31,366 bases of DNA. Origin: DSUN01 sp035527715 (GTDB taxonomy: Bacteria; Planctomycetota; PUPC01; DSUN01). Positions 23,876-30,954 of the stretch are shown one piece after another. How positions within the stretch are numbered: the first letter of the stretch is position 1; the number at the start of each line of letters is the position of its first letter. The stretch covers positions 1 through 31,366 of the forward strand of contig DATKZY010000112.1 in NCBI GenBank assembly GCA_035527715.1, read 5' to 3'. A program made the position numbers and the translations under genes. The notes below the pieces were generated by a model, which was given only the letters and a program-made list of their open reading frames with translations, did no database searches and was not told where the DNA came from.

Positions 23876-23901
23876 CGTCCCCACGCGGGCGCGTGGGGAC
23901 G
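23876..23901. repeat. Perfect 11-bp GC hairpin; rest of 23731-24083 without clear gene
   Basis: CGTCCCCACGC (23876-23886) and its inverse (23891-23901) enclose GGGC; flanking T/A extends it to 12 bp. Further on, 23949-23973 holds the CATTCATCC simple repeat. A frame ending at 24075 encodes a hydrophobic helix-like tail (AAGIALVVATLKDWLFG) but has no start codon or ribosome site, so it is at most a gene remnant. Confidence 0.6.
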
Positions 23902-24083
23902 AGAGATGTCTGGAAGGCTGCGAACTGGCCTCTGCTCAAGCGCTCTTGCATTCATCCATTCATCCACCCATCCAGTCTTCCCATCGCCCGCCTCAAGACC
24001 ATTTGGTCCTTCGTCGCCGCAGGCATCGCCCTGGTCGTCGCCACGCTCAAGGACTGGCTGTTCGGACAGAGGTGATACCCATC

Positions 24084-24137
24084 CTGCAACGTACGCATGA
24101 GCCGCCAGTAGGGCCGCCCCGGCTTTACTGGTTGTGC
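24084..24137 (-). other. Possible degenerate integron attC site
   Basis: On the minus strand the stretch runs GCACAAC ... AGCCG ... CGGCT ... GTTGCAG over 54 nt, overlapping the end of the lipoprotein gene. The order AAC core, inner stem, GTT core is that of an attC. The cores do not fit RYYYAAC/GTTRRRY strictly. It is listed because an integron-integrase remnant lies on the other side of that gene, where another ACGTTG occurs (about 24576-24581). Weak. Confidence 0.25.
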
Positions 24138-24559
24138 GCCATGCGGTTGTTCCACGATTCTTCGTTCAGTTCAAGAGCTTCCTGGATGGCGGCATCCAGA
24201 CTTGCCCCAATGCTTCCCCCATATACGTGATACTCGCGCGTGGACCCGAGGTACCGCGAGTAGATGCACCCGGCTGCGATGATCTGGAAGCATTTCGTCC
24301 TGGACGTCCGGGGTCGGAAGTAAAGATCGATGTGCGGGTGGTACTTGCCTTTAGGGCCGTCCAGCGTAACCTGCGCATTCTCGGCAAAGATGTAGATCCC
24401 CTCTGTTCCCGGTTCTTCCGACGAACGACTTGTTGGTGCCGACCAATCGTTCGGCAATACGCCCCGAATGCGGTCCGCAAAAGAGGCAGCGTTGTTTGCC
24501 TGCCCGGCACAGCCTTGTATAAACACCAGCAAGACCACAAACGCGATGACGTCCTTCAT
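24125..24559 (-). CDS. Small putative lipoprotein of unknown function
   Basis: 144 aa from ATG 24559-24557, chosen because GGAGA lies five bases upstream; the longer frame to 24628 has no ribosome site. Residues 1-17 form a hydrophobic signal (DVIAFVVLLVFIQG) ending at Cys17, a lipobox-like I-Q-G-C, so membrane anchoring is possible though Gln is not ideal. The rest is soluble, with TEGIYIFAENAQVTLDG, HIDLYFRPRTSR and a C-terminal helix. I do not recognise a family. Base composition is visibly less GC-rich than its neighbours, and it lies directly downstream of an integrase remnant in the same direction, which suggests acquisition as a cassette. Confidence 0.6.
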   Translation of the reverse strand: MKDVIAFVVLLVFIQGCAGQANNAASFADRIRGVLPNDWSAPTSRSSEEPGTEGIYIFAENAQVTLDGPKGKYHPHIDLYFRPRTSRTKCFQIIAAGCIYSRYLGSTREYHVYGGSIGASLDAAIQEALELNEESWNNRMAHNQ

Positions 24560-24581
24560 TATCTTCTCCGTAGAACAACGT

Positions 24582-24757
24582 TCAGGCCGATCCGCCTGAC
24601 ACCCCAAACACGGCTTCCTGTGGCGCATAAAACGCCCGCGAAATCGGGGGCGGATTCACGCAACTCGGTCGCCGGCCACGGGTCGTGTAGATCATCGTTG
24701 TCTTGACGTCGCTATGGCCGAGGAGCCCCTGCACGGTTCGGATGTCGGCCAACGGAG
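24582..24757 (-). pseudogene. C-terminal remnant of an integron-type tyrosine recombinase
   Basis: The minus-strand frame contains ADIRTVQGLLGHSDVKTTMI followed by YT. This is the C-terminal box of IntI/XerC-type recombinases: LLGH supplies the conserved Leu-Leu-Gly-His, and the Tyr of MIYT is the DNA-cleaving nucleophile. After it the usual HVLN is missing and unrelated sequence runs to a stop at 24582. Upstream of it no recombinase sequence is found, because the 255-bp inverted repeat and other DNA take its place. It is therefore a fragment about 30 residues long. The D-I-R-T-V-Q phrase favours the integron-integrase branch. Confidence 0.72.
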
Positions 24758-24832
24758 GTCCCCTTCCTGATGCCGTGCGCATTGTACGCCCCGCGCAATG
24801 CCTGTCAAGCGGTTTCACGCAGCTACGTCGAG

Positions 24833-25087
24833 GGGGTGCGAGCCGGAATTGCAGGTAGAGCGGCTTCCTTCTGGAGCCTGAAAGGCTCGTATAGGATAGC
24901 CCAGGGCAACGCCCTGGGAACGACGCCACCCCAAGACATAGCCCTGAAGGGGCGGCATAGCCGCGCCCTATTTCGCCCCTTCAGGGCTTGCCTGATGGGT
25001 GCCCCCTGACCCAGGGCGTTGCCCTGCGCTATCCCATCTCGCCCCGCTGGGGCTACGGAGTCCACCTGCAATTCCGGCTCGCACCCC
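24833..25087. mobile_element. 255-bp nested inverted-repeat (MITE-like) element
   Basis: The ends are perfect 24-bp inverted repeats: 24833-24856 and 25064-25087 (GGGGTGCGAGCCGGAATTGC...). Inside, GGATAGCCCAGGGCAACGCC (from 24895) is matched by an inverse with one mismatch ending near 25034. Innermost, GCCCTGAAGGGGCG (24941-24954) faces CGCCCCTTCAGGGC (24974-24987). The whole can fold into one long hairpin. No coding potential is apparent. It looks like a non-autonomous element; its target duplication is not evident. Confidence 0.7.
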
Positions 25088-25103
25088 ACATCGGGGCCGC
25101 GCC

Positions 25104-25132
25104 TTGACATCCCGGCGCTGCCGGATTACACT
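25104..25132 (+). promoter_or_regulatory. Strong sigma-70-like promoter giving a nearly leaderless transcript
   Basis: TTGACA (25104-25109), exactly 17 bp, then TACACT (25127-25132). The DUF790 start codon is at 25142, so transcription would begin within about 0-4 bases of the ATG. No Shine-Dalgarno could fit. The same hexamers and spacing occur at 30885-30913. Confidence 0.7.
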
Positions 25133-25141
25133 GACGGGCGA

Positions 25142-26653
25142 ATGCTCACCAGCGAACAAGCCATCGTCGTGTATGACCGCGGGCGGGCGTTTCCCGATCG
25201 GCTGACGCAGCGCGCGCACGCGCAGTACGTGGACTACGCGCGGCGGATGCTGCTCGTCTACCAGCACGGCATCGGCCAGACGCGCCGCGAGCTGCACCGC
25301 TCGGTCGAGGGCATCCTGGCGAACGAGCCGGACTGCGATACCCGCCGCATCCAGGCATTCTGCAAGCTCCTCGACGAGACAGGGGAGTTCGACACCGACC
25401 GCCGCGGCGGCGCGGCGAAGCTCCGCCTGGTGGTCTTCGATCTCGCCGCGCCGCTTCAGCCCCTGGTCGAGAGCCGCGACCAGCTTTTCGAGAACACCGA
25501 GGCCGAGGTAAAGGCAACGATCGCCCAGCGCCTCGGCCGCCCCTGGGAGGAGATCGAGGCGGACCTGTACGCCGACGTGATGGACTTCCACCGCCTCACC
25601 GCGTTCAGCGGCTACGCCGATGCTGGGGCGCTGCTCCGCCGCTACAACGTCGCACAGCTCCAGGCCGCGCTCTACCGCGCCGAGCGGCTCGTCGTGACCG
25701 CGAGCGAGGATTTCAAGACCATTCTCCGCTACGCCAAGCTCGCGCACCTCCTCCACGACATCCGCCGCCTCCCACCACAGGCTGGAAGCCTGTGCCACCA
25801 GAAGCAGGGAGCGCCACAGGCCGGAGGCCTGTGCCAGCAGAAGCAGGAAAGGCCACAGGCTGGAAGCCTGTGCAACCAACCCCCCTCCCTCTCAGGGAGG
25901 GGGAAGGGGGAGGGTGGGGCGCCGGCCCTCACGGCGAAGTCCCACCCTCACCCTGCCCTCTCCCTGGAAGGGAGAGGGGGCAAGGCACCCGCCTGCCCTC
26001 TTCCTGGCAGGGAGAGGGGTGGCACAGGCGTCCCGCCTGCGGGGGAACAACCCAAGGGTGGCACAGGCATCTTGCCTGTGACTCGCTACTGCATCGAGCT
26101 GTCGGGGCCGGCCTCGGTGCTGCGCGAGACGCGCCGCTACGGGGTCAACTTCGCCCGATTCCTCCCCGCCCTTCTCGCCTGCGACGGCTGGGCGATGCAG
26201 GCCCGGCTCCGCACACCGTGGGGCGGCACGGCGCTCCTCGCCCTCACCAGCCGCGACGGGGTGAGCAGCACGATGCCCCCGCCGGAGGAGTTCGATTCGT
26301 CCATCGAAGAGAAGTTCGCCGGCAAGTTCGGCCCCGAGCGCGACGGCTGGCGCCTCGACCGCGAGGGCGAGGTGCTCTTCGAGGGGCAAAGCGTCTTCGT
26401 GCCCGACTTCGCCTTCCGCCACGACGACGGCACCGAGGTGCTCCTCGAGATCGTCGGCTTCTGGACCCCCGAGTACCTGGCGAAGAAGCGGGAGACCCTT
26501 CGCCGCTTCCGCGGCCGCCGCATCTACCTCGCCGTCGCCGAGCGCTGCCTGGCCGAGGGCGCGACCGTTTCGGAGGACGTCGTGGTCTACAAGACCGCGC
26601 TCAAGCTCGACCCCGTGCTGGCCCTCCTCGAGCGCGCCCGGAAGCGGGAATGA
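25142..26653 (+). CDS. DUF790 / Bax1-like nuclease with an in-frame repeat insertion
   Basis: 503 aa from ATG 25142. The N-terminal part (1-205) matches DUF790: MLTSEQAIVVYDRGRAFPDR, ELLF-like helices, DVMDFHRLTAFSG, YNVAQLQAALYRA, and FKTILRYAKLAHLLHDIRR. DUF790 proteins include archaeal Bax1, which binds XPB helicase and cuts DNA. The C-terminal part has SVFVPDFAFRHDDGTEVLLEIVGFW (about 415-440), a PD-(D/E)xK nuclease core with Asp, Glu, and the following Lys. Between them, residues about 211-314 are not family sequence but translated palindromic repeats rich in Gly, Pro, Gln and Cys, interrupting between HDIRR and YCIELSGPAS. The frame stays open, so the protein may still fold. Partner gene: XPB-like helicase at 21323. 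Confidence 0.85.
   Translation: MLTSEQAIVVYDRGRAFPDRLTQRAHAQYVDYARRMLLVYQHGIGQTRRELHRSVEGILANEPDCDTRRIQAFCKLLDETGEFDTDRRGGAAKLRLVVFDLAAPLQPLVESRDQLFENTEAEVKATIAQRLGRPWEEIEADLYADVMDFHRLTAFSGYADAGALLRRYNVAQLQAALYRAERLVVTASEDFKTILRYAKLAHLLHDIRRLPPQAGSLCHQKQGAPQAGGLCQQKQERPQAGSLCNQPPSLSGRGKGEGGAPALTAKSHPHPALSLEGRGGKAPACPLPGRERGGTGVPPAGEQPKGGTGILPVTRYCIELSGPASVLRETRRYGVNFARFLPALLACDGWAMQARLRTPWGGTALLALTSRDGVSSTMPPPEEFDSSIEEKFAGKFGPERDGWRLDREGEVLFEGQSVFVPDFAFRHDDGTEVLLEIVGFWTPEYLAKKRETLRRFRGRRIYLAVAERCLAEGATVSEDVVVYKTALKLDPVLALLERARKRE
25774..26083. repeat. Palindromic repeats inserted in frame in the DUF790 gene
   Basis: About 310 bp built of at least three families. CACAGGCT-GGA-AGCCTGTG-type hairpins occur at 25776-25794, 25815-25833 and 25854-25872. 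CCCTCTCCCTGGAAGGGAGA-type palindromes occur near 25880-25902, 25956-25980 and 25996-26020. GGCACAGGC-type hairpins occur near 26020-26080. None introduces a stop in the gene's frame. Composition and repeats differ sharply from the flanking coding sequence. Confidence 0.85.
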
Positions 26654-26680
26654 CGAATGGCCATCGGCCATTGCGTCATT
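26649..26680 (+). terminator. Hairpin over the DUF790 stop codon
   Basis: AATGACGAATGGCC pairs with GGCCATT-G-CGTCATT (14 bp, one bulged G) around ATC. It begins at the stop codon (TGA 26651-26653). A terminator role is possible but there is no T-run; AATGACG-type palindromes may also be dispersed repeats. Confidence 0.5.
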
Positions 26681-26725
26681 GGTCATTGCCGCGTACAATG
26701 GTTGGTGCCACCGAGGAGACGCCCC

Positions 26726-26917
26726 GTGAGCCCCATCCTCAAGCTCGACCACGACGACCCGGAGAGGGAACTGGCCTTCGAGCTGGACTACCAGCTCTCG
26801 CTCACCACGCGCCAGCGCTTCGAGATGATGATCCAGCGGTCCAATGAGATCAAGCGGATGCTGCTGCGCTATGGACACCAAAAGCCTGTTGAGATTGTTA
26901 AACGAGAATGCCGTTGA
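26726..26917 (+). CDS. 63-aa conserved-looking small protein
   Basis: GTG 26726 preceded by GAGGAG at 26713-26718 with seven-base spacing. The product begins MSPILKLDHDDPERELAFEL and continues as DYQLSLTTRQRFEMMIQRSN, then EIKRMLLRYGHQKPVEIVKR. It is mostly charged helix. The pattern E-x-x-Y-x-L-S-L-T-T-x-Q-R-F-x-M-M is one I have seen in short bacterial proteins next to nucleotidyltransferase-like genes, but none is present here and I cannot name a function. Good start signals and a protein-like sequence argue that it is real. Confidence 0.6.
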   Translation: MSPILKLDHDDPERELAFELDYQLSLTTRQRFEMMIQRSNEIKRMLLRYGHQKPVEIVKRECR

Positions 26918-26930
26918 GTAAGGGCCAGAC

Positions 26931-27584
26931 ATGACCACGGCGATGGCCTCGGTGGGACGAACGATGGATTTCGCGGTGACGGGCGACGGGGCCGCCGCGG
27001 AATGGGGCAGGACCGACTGGCTCCCCCTCACGCCCGTGGGCGGAAGCTCCGCCTATGCCTCGCGGGCGAAGATGCTCTACTCGGACACGGGGATGTACTT
27101 CCTGTTCGACTGCGAGGACCGCCGCCTCACCTGCACGATGACCGAGGACGGCGACGACATCTACGAGGAGGACGTGGTCGAGGTGTTTCTGTGGCCCGAC
27201 CCGCGGCAGGTGCTGTACTTCGAGTACGAGGTTTCGCCGCTGGGGGTGGAGCTTCCGCTGCTGATCCCGAACCAGGGCGGGATGTTCATGGGCTGGCGGC
27301 CCTGGCACTACGAGGGGGTGCGAAAGGTCCGCCGGGCCACGGCGGTGCGCGGCGGCCCCAAGGCCCCGATGGCGGCCGTCGAGGGCTGGACCGCCGAGTT
27401 CTTCGTCCCCTTCGCCCTGCTGCGGGGCCTGGGCAGCGTGCCGCCGGCGCGAGGCGTCCTGTGGCACGGGAACCTCTACCGCATTGACTACGACGCGTCG
27501 CCCGCCACCCACTGGGCCTGGTCGCCCGCCTCCGGCCCCAACTTCCACAACTATCGCGGCTTCGGCACCCTGCGCTTCGACTGA
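26931..27584 (+). CDS. CBM9-like carbohydrate-binding family protein
   Basis: 217 aa from ATG 26931; ribosome signal is weak and ATG 26943 is an alternative. The protein is one beta-sandwich domain of the CBM9/DOMON-like type: MLYSDTGMYFLFDCEDRRLTC, DDIYEEDVVEVFLWPD, YFEYEVSPLGVELPL, WTAEFFVPFALL and WHGNLYRIDYD, in the usual order. The D-x-Y-x-x-D-x-V-E-V-F phrase and the E-x-x-V-S-P-x-G phrase are hallmarks. Such domains bind sugars or are used as stand-alone proteins in planctomycetes. No signal peptide, no catalytic domain. Function in detail unknown. Confidence 0.78.
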   Translation: MTTAMASVGRTMDFAVTGDGAAAEWGRTDWLPLTPVGGSSAYASRAKMLYSDTGMYFLFDCEDRRLTCTMTEDGDDIYEEDVVEVFLWPDPRQVLYFEYEVSPLGVELPLLIPNQGGMFMGWRPWHYEGVRKVRRATAVRGGPKAPMAAVEGWTAEFFVPFALLRGLGSVPPARGVLWHGNLYRIDYDASPATHWAWSPASGPNFHNYRGFGTLRFD

Positions 27585-27702
27585 AGCGGCCCCCATCCGC
27601 TCGCGACGAAACGCAACCGTAGTTCACAATTTTCCGCGCAAACTGCAAAGCATGCTTGCGCCTCGCGCGACAACCGCCGGCGCCTGGGCGGCCGGCGCAA
27701 GC

Positions 27703-30700
27703 TCAGCCAAGGGTCTTGAGCAATTCCGCGGCGCGGGACTTGAAGTCACCGGTCACGGCGTCGCGGGGCTGGGCCTCGGTGGCGGCCGCGCTCAGGAGAC
27801 GCCGCGCGCCGTCGGCGTCGCCAAGCTGCGCCGCGCACCAGCCGGCCCAGAAGAGCGCGTCGGCGTCGTCGGAGCGCGTGGGCTTGCCGACGCTGAGGTG
27901 CTTCGGGTAGTCGGCGGCGGACTCGAAGTGCTGGCGTGCCTTGGGGAGGTCGGCGGCGTCCTTGGCGCGGTGGCCGAGGGCCATGTGGGCCTCCTTCCAG
28001 AGGACCCTTGGCCTTGCCTCGCCTTCCCACGGCTTGAAGCGGCAGCCCGAGAGGAGCTGCACCGTGCGCTCGGGCGCCCCAGTTCGCAGACATGCGTCGG
28101 CCCAGCGGGCGAGCACCTGCCACTTGGCCTTCACGGCGTCGGGGGCCGCGTCGAAGGCGGCGACGCGCTCGGCGTGGCGGCCGGCCGCCGAGAGGACGTG
28201 GTCGCGCTCGAGCCAGAGGCGCCAGGCCGAAGAAGAAAGCGGTGCCGGGTGCCGGGTGTTAGGTGCCGGGGGTGAAGAGGGAAGAGAAGAAAGGGAATCC
28301 AGGGCATGCGAATAGGCGGCGAGGGCGTCGGGGGTGTTGCGCTGCTTGTGCCTGCGGAAGAGGGCGAGGTTGCGCCAGGCCAGGACCGCGGTCTCGCTGT
28401 CCTCGGGAGCGAGACGGGTCGCGCGGGTCCAGTGCTCGACGGCCTCGTCCCAGCGGGCAAGCGAGGCGAGGCAGTTGCCGAGGAGCAGGTGGGCCAGGGC
28501 GTCGTCGGGGCAGAGCTGGAGGGCGGTTCGCAGGGCCTCGGCGTCCTCGTGGCGATGGGGGTTGACGAAGAGGGGCGATTGCTTCGCGGCCTCGCGGGCC
28601 GCGGTGATGGCCTCGCTCGCCCTGCCCAGCCCCCAGAGGGCGTGTGCCAGGTGGTAGAGGAGCATGGCTTGGCGGGCGGGGTCCGCGCGGCGACAGGCGA
28701 CGTCGCGGAGCCACTCGGCGGCGGTGTCCCAGGCCCCGAGGCGCTCGTAGTCGCACGCCGCCTCGAGATATGCCTGGGGGTCGGCGCCGAAGACCTCGCC
28801 GATGGCGGCATCAATCGTTGTGGGCGGCGTGTCCTCACGCCGCGATACGCGGGACGGAGACGTCCCGCCCACAAGAGAGAGGAAGTGGCGTTCGCTCCAC
28901 AGGAGCGGCTCGAGGGGGGCCTCCTTCTCGCACTCGGCGAGGAGCGTGCGGGCGCTCTCGACGGCGCCGCCCATCCGTGCGGCGAAGGCGGCGAGGGCCA
29001 CGAGGCGGCTCTCGTGCGGGTTGCGCTCGGAGGCTGGGCCGAACAGGTCGAGCGCGGCCAGCGGCTCGCGCCGCCGCAGGGCCATCTCGCCCAGAAGCGC
29101 CGTGGCGGCGGCCGCGTAGCGGGCGCTGCGCTGGAGGGCGGAGAGGGCCGCGAGCGGCTCGCCGCCCTCCTGGAGCGTTGCCACGCCGAGCCACCAGAGC
29201 GCGTCCTCGCTCTGGGGGTCGGTGGCGAGCGCCTTGTTCGCCCACTCCTTCGCGGCGTGAGACTCGCCGCGGCGCAGGTGCCCCTGGGCGAGGCCGGTCA
29301 TCGCGGCGACGCAGGCGGGGTCGAGTCCGAGCGCCTTGCGATAGCAGTCGGCCGCGGCGGCGGGGTCGTTGCGCTGCTCGTGGCCGCGGGCCTTGAGGAG
29401 CCAGCCCTGGAGCGTGGCGGGCGTGTCGTCGAGAGCCACGTCGGGCAGGCCGACGTGGGGCGGGGCGCCGTCGAGCGCCGGCCGCACGGCGTTGCCCTCG
29501 ACCCGCAGCGTCACCTTGTCGCCGTTGAGGGCAACGCTGACCGCGCCATCGCCGCGAAGGGGCACGCGCAGCGAGTGGCTCTCGCCGGGCGCGAACGCGC
29601 GGCGGATGCTTTCGAGGGCGCGATCCCCCTGCTGGACGACGATGGCCGCCTCCTCGACCTTCGCCAGGGCCAGCAGGCGGAGGTCGAGCGCGTCCCCGTC
29701 GCGGATGGCGTTGAGCACCAGGTCGCCCGCCGCGTGGGCGACGCCGCCGAGGCCCCACACGGGCGCCCAGGACTCGTGCCACGCCTCGACCGCGCCCGGC
29801 GCGAGGAGGCGATGAACGCCCTGGTGGACGAAGCGGCCGCTCTGAAGCTCGATGTACGGCTCGCCCCGGGCGTTGAGGAGCTCGGCCCACATCTGGCCGT
29901 GGCCCCCCTGGCCCCAGGAGAACATCTTGCGGCCTGGCACCTCGAAGCGCGATGCCTGGTGCACCACCCCGCAGTCCAGCTCCTCGTAGTAGCCGCCGAA
30001 CCAGTCGGCCCGCAGGTCCTTCGCAAAAATGTCGCCGCCGCGCACGAGGTCCGCATAGCGGCTGAGGTCCCTGCCCTTGTGGATGGGGAAGTTGGCGTCA
30101 CCATCCGCCCCGTACCACCACGAGAGGACCCGCGTGGCGGGGAGCAGCAGGCGGAAGTCGTCGCGGGCCGCCACCGCGCTGTTCGACCAGAAGTAGATGC
30201 GGTGGAAGAACGGCGTGCGGTTGAACAGGCGGATGCGGACGTGGAGGCGCCAGTCGTCGGGGCGGAGCGTGAGGGCCACCTGCCACGCCATCCGCGTGAG
30301 GTGCTCGACCGCGCCGACGAAGGCCGTCGCGCTCCCGTCCTCGTTCTCACGGACGTGCCACGACACGCGGTCGCTGGTGGTCACCGCGTGGCCGACGTGG
30401 GGGGAGTTGAACTCGATGCCGCCGGCCCACCAGGCGCCGCGCATGGCCACGAGGCCCAGCTTCAGCGGCACGTTGTGGTAGAACACCTCGCGGTCGTGCA
30501 CCAGGTCGCGCAGCGATAGCACGTGGCCGCCCAGCTCGGGCAGCACCGTGAGACGCAGCAGGCCGTTCTCCAGCACCACCGCCTGGAACTCCCGCTCCGC
30601 CATCTCATCCGTCAGGTCGTCCTGCATCGGGTAGGGGTAGACCGGCCGCGAGCCCACCCGCAGCAGGGGCGGGAACGGGTCCTCGTGGAAGCGGGAGACG

Positions 30701-30744
30701 GACAGCTTGATCGGCACGACCTGCGCGGACACGCGACGCGTCAC
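27703..30744 (-). CDS. DUF5107 and TPR-repeat protein
   Basis: 1013 aa. GTG at 30744-30742 is preferred because AGAGGAG precedes it by seven bases; the ATG at 30771 has no ribosome site. Residues about 15-300 match DUF5107 (FQAVVLENGLLRLTVLPELG, VFYHNVPLKLG, GGIEFNSPHVGH), a beta-sandwich of the mutarotase-like/GH-associated type. From about 435 to the end come TPR helix pairs (ADCYRKALGLDPACVAAMTG, EDALWWLGVATLQEGG). No signal peptide. Such proteins are thought to act in sugar metabolism, but the reaction is unknown. Two stretches inside the TPR part are translated repeats (residues 624-642 and about 815-835). A possible TTGACA-N17-CTGAAT promoter lies on the minus strand at 30828-30800. Confidence 0.82.
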   Translation of the reverse strand: MTRRVSAQVVPIKLSVSRFHEDPFPPLLRVGSRPVYPYPMQDDLTDEMAEREFQAVVLENGLLRLTVLPELGGHVLSLRDLVHDREVFYHNVPLKLGLVAMRGAWWAGGIEFNSPHVGHAVTTSDRVSWHVRENEDGSATAFVGAVEHLTRMAWQVALTLRPDDWRLHVRIRLFNRTPFFHRIYFWSNSAVAARDDFRLLLPATRVLSWWYGADGDANFPIHKGRDLSRYADLVRGGDIFAKDLRADWFGGYYEELDCGVVHQASRFEVPGRKMFSWGQGGHGQMWAELLNARGEPYIELQSGRFVHQGVHRLLAPGAVEAWHESWAPVWGLGGVAHAAGDLVLNAIRDGDALDLRLLALAKVEEAAIVVQQGDRALESIRRAFAPGESHSLRVPLRGDGAVSVALNGDKVTLRVEGNAVRPALDGAPPHVGLPDVALDDTPATLQGWLLKARGHEQRNDPAAAADCYRKALGLDPACVAAMTGLAQGHLRRGESHAAKEWANKALATDPQSEDALWWLGVATLQEGGEPLAALSALQRSARYAAAATALLGEMALRRREPLAALDLFGPASERNPHESRLVALAAFAARMGGAVESARTLLAECEKEAPLEPLLWSERHFLSLVGGTSPSRVSRREDTPPTTIDAAIGEVFGADPQAYLEAACDYERLGAWDTAAEWLRDVACRRADPARQAMLLYHLAHALWGLGRASEAITAAREAAKQSPLFVNPHRHEDAEALRTALQLCPDDALAHLLLGNCLASLARWDEAVEHWTRATRLAPEDSETAVLAWRNLALFRRHKQRNTPDALAAYSHALDSLSSLPSSPPAPNTRHPAPLSSSAWRLWLERDHVLSAAGRHAERVAAFDAAPDAVKAKWQVLARWADACLRTGAPERTVQLLSGCRFKPWEGEARPRVLWKEAHMALGHRAKDAADLPKARQHFESAADYPKHLSVGKPTRSDDADALFWAGWCAAQLGDADGARRLLSAAATEAQPRDAVTGDFKSRAAELLKTLG
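28243..28290. repeat. In-frame GGTGCCGGGTGTTAG-type repeat in the TPR gene
   Basis: On the plus strand, GGTGCCGGGTGCCGGGTGTT is followed by AGGTGCCGGGGG: a tandem low-complexity repeat inside the minus-strand gene. It translates to SSPPAPNTRHPAPLSSS between TPR-like helices. The Pro/Ser-rich stretch is unlike the surrounding alanine-rich helices and is likely inserted DNA. Confidence 0.6.
28818..28874. repeat. 57-bp three-armed palindromic element in frame in the TPR gene
   Basis: Outer arms TTGTGGGCGG (28818-28827) and CCGCCCACAA (28865-28874). Inner hairpins GGCGTG-TCCT-CACGCC (28826-28841) and GGGACG-GAGA-CGTCCC (28851-28866). Its length is exactly 19 codons, so it leaves the frame intact. 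The encoded peptide (LVGGTSPSRVSRREDTPPTT) looks like a loop between helices. Confidence 0.8.
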
Positions 30745-30884
30745 GTGCTGGCTCCTCTGTGCATCGGCCATTGTGGCTCGGTGGACACACTGGCGTATGA
30801 TTCAGCCAGTCGCCCGCCTCTGTGTCAAGTGCCAACCCGCGCCCGGGCACGAGCCGGGGTCGAGTTCGGGGGGCCGAGGGCGCC

Positions 30885-30913
30885 TTGACACCGCGGGCGG
30901 AGACGCCTACACT
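30885..30913 (+). promoter_or_regulatory. Promoter of the DUF4091-like gene
   Basis: TTGACA (30885-30890), 17-bp spacer, TACACT (30908-30913), identical hexamers to 25104-25132. Predicted start about 30920, leaving a 35-nt leader before ATG 30955. Confidence 0.7.
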
Positions 30914-30954
30914 GCGCCCGACACAGGTGTTCCAGGCCGTCGCGAGGGATGCTC

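Noticed and set aside
23989..24075. Hydrophobic tail-like peptide (AAGIALVVATLKDWLFG) suggesting a small membrane protein
   Set aside because: No start codon or ribosome site in frame; the upstream part is simple CATTCATCC repeat. At most a remnant.
24582..24929. Full integrase gene
   Set aside because: Only about 30 residues match a tyrosine recombinase; the upstream part of the frame crosses the MITE-like element.
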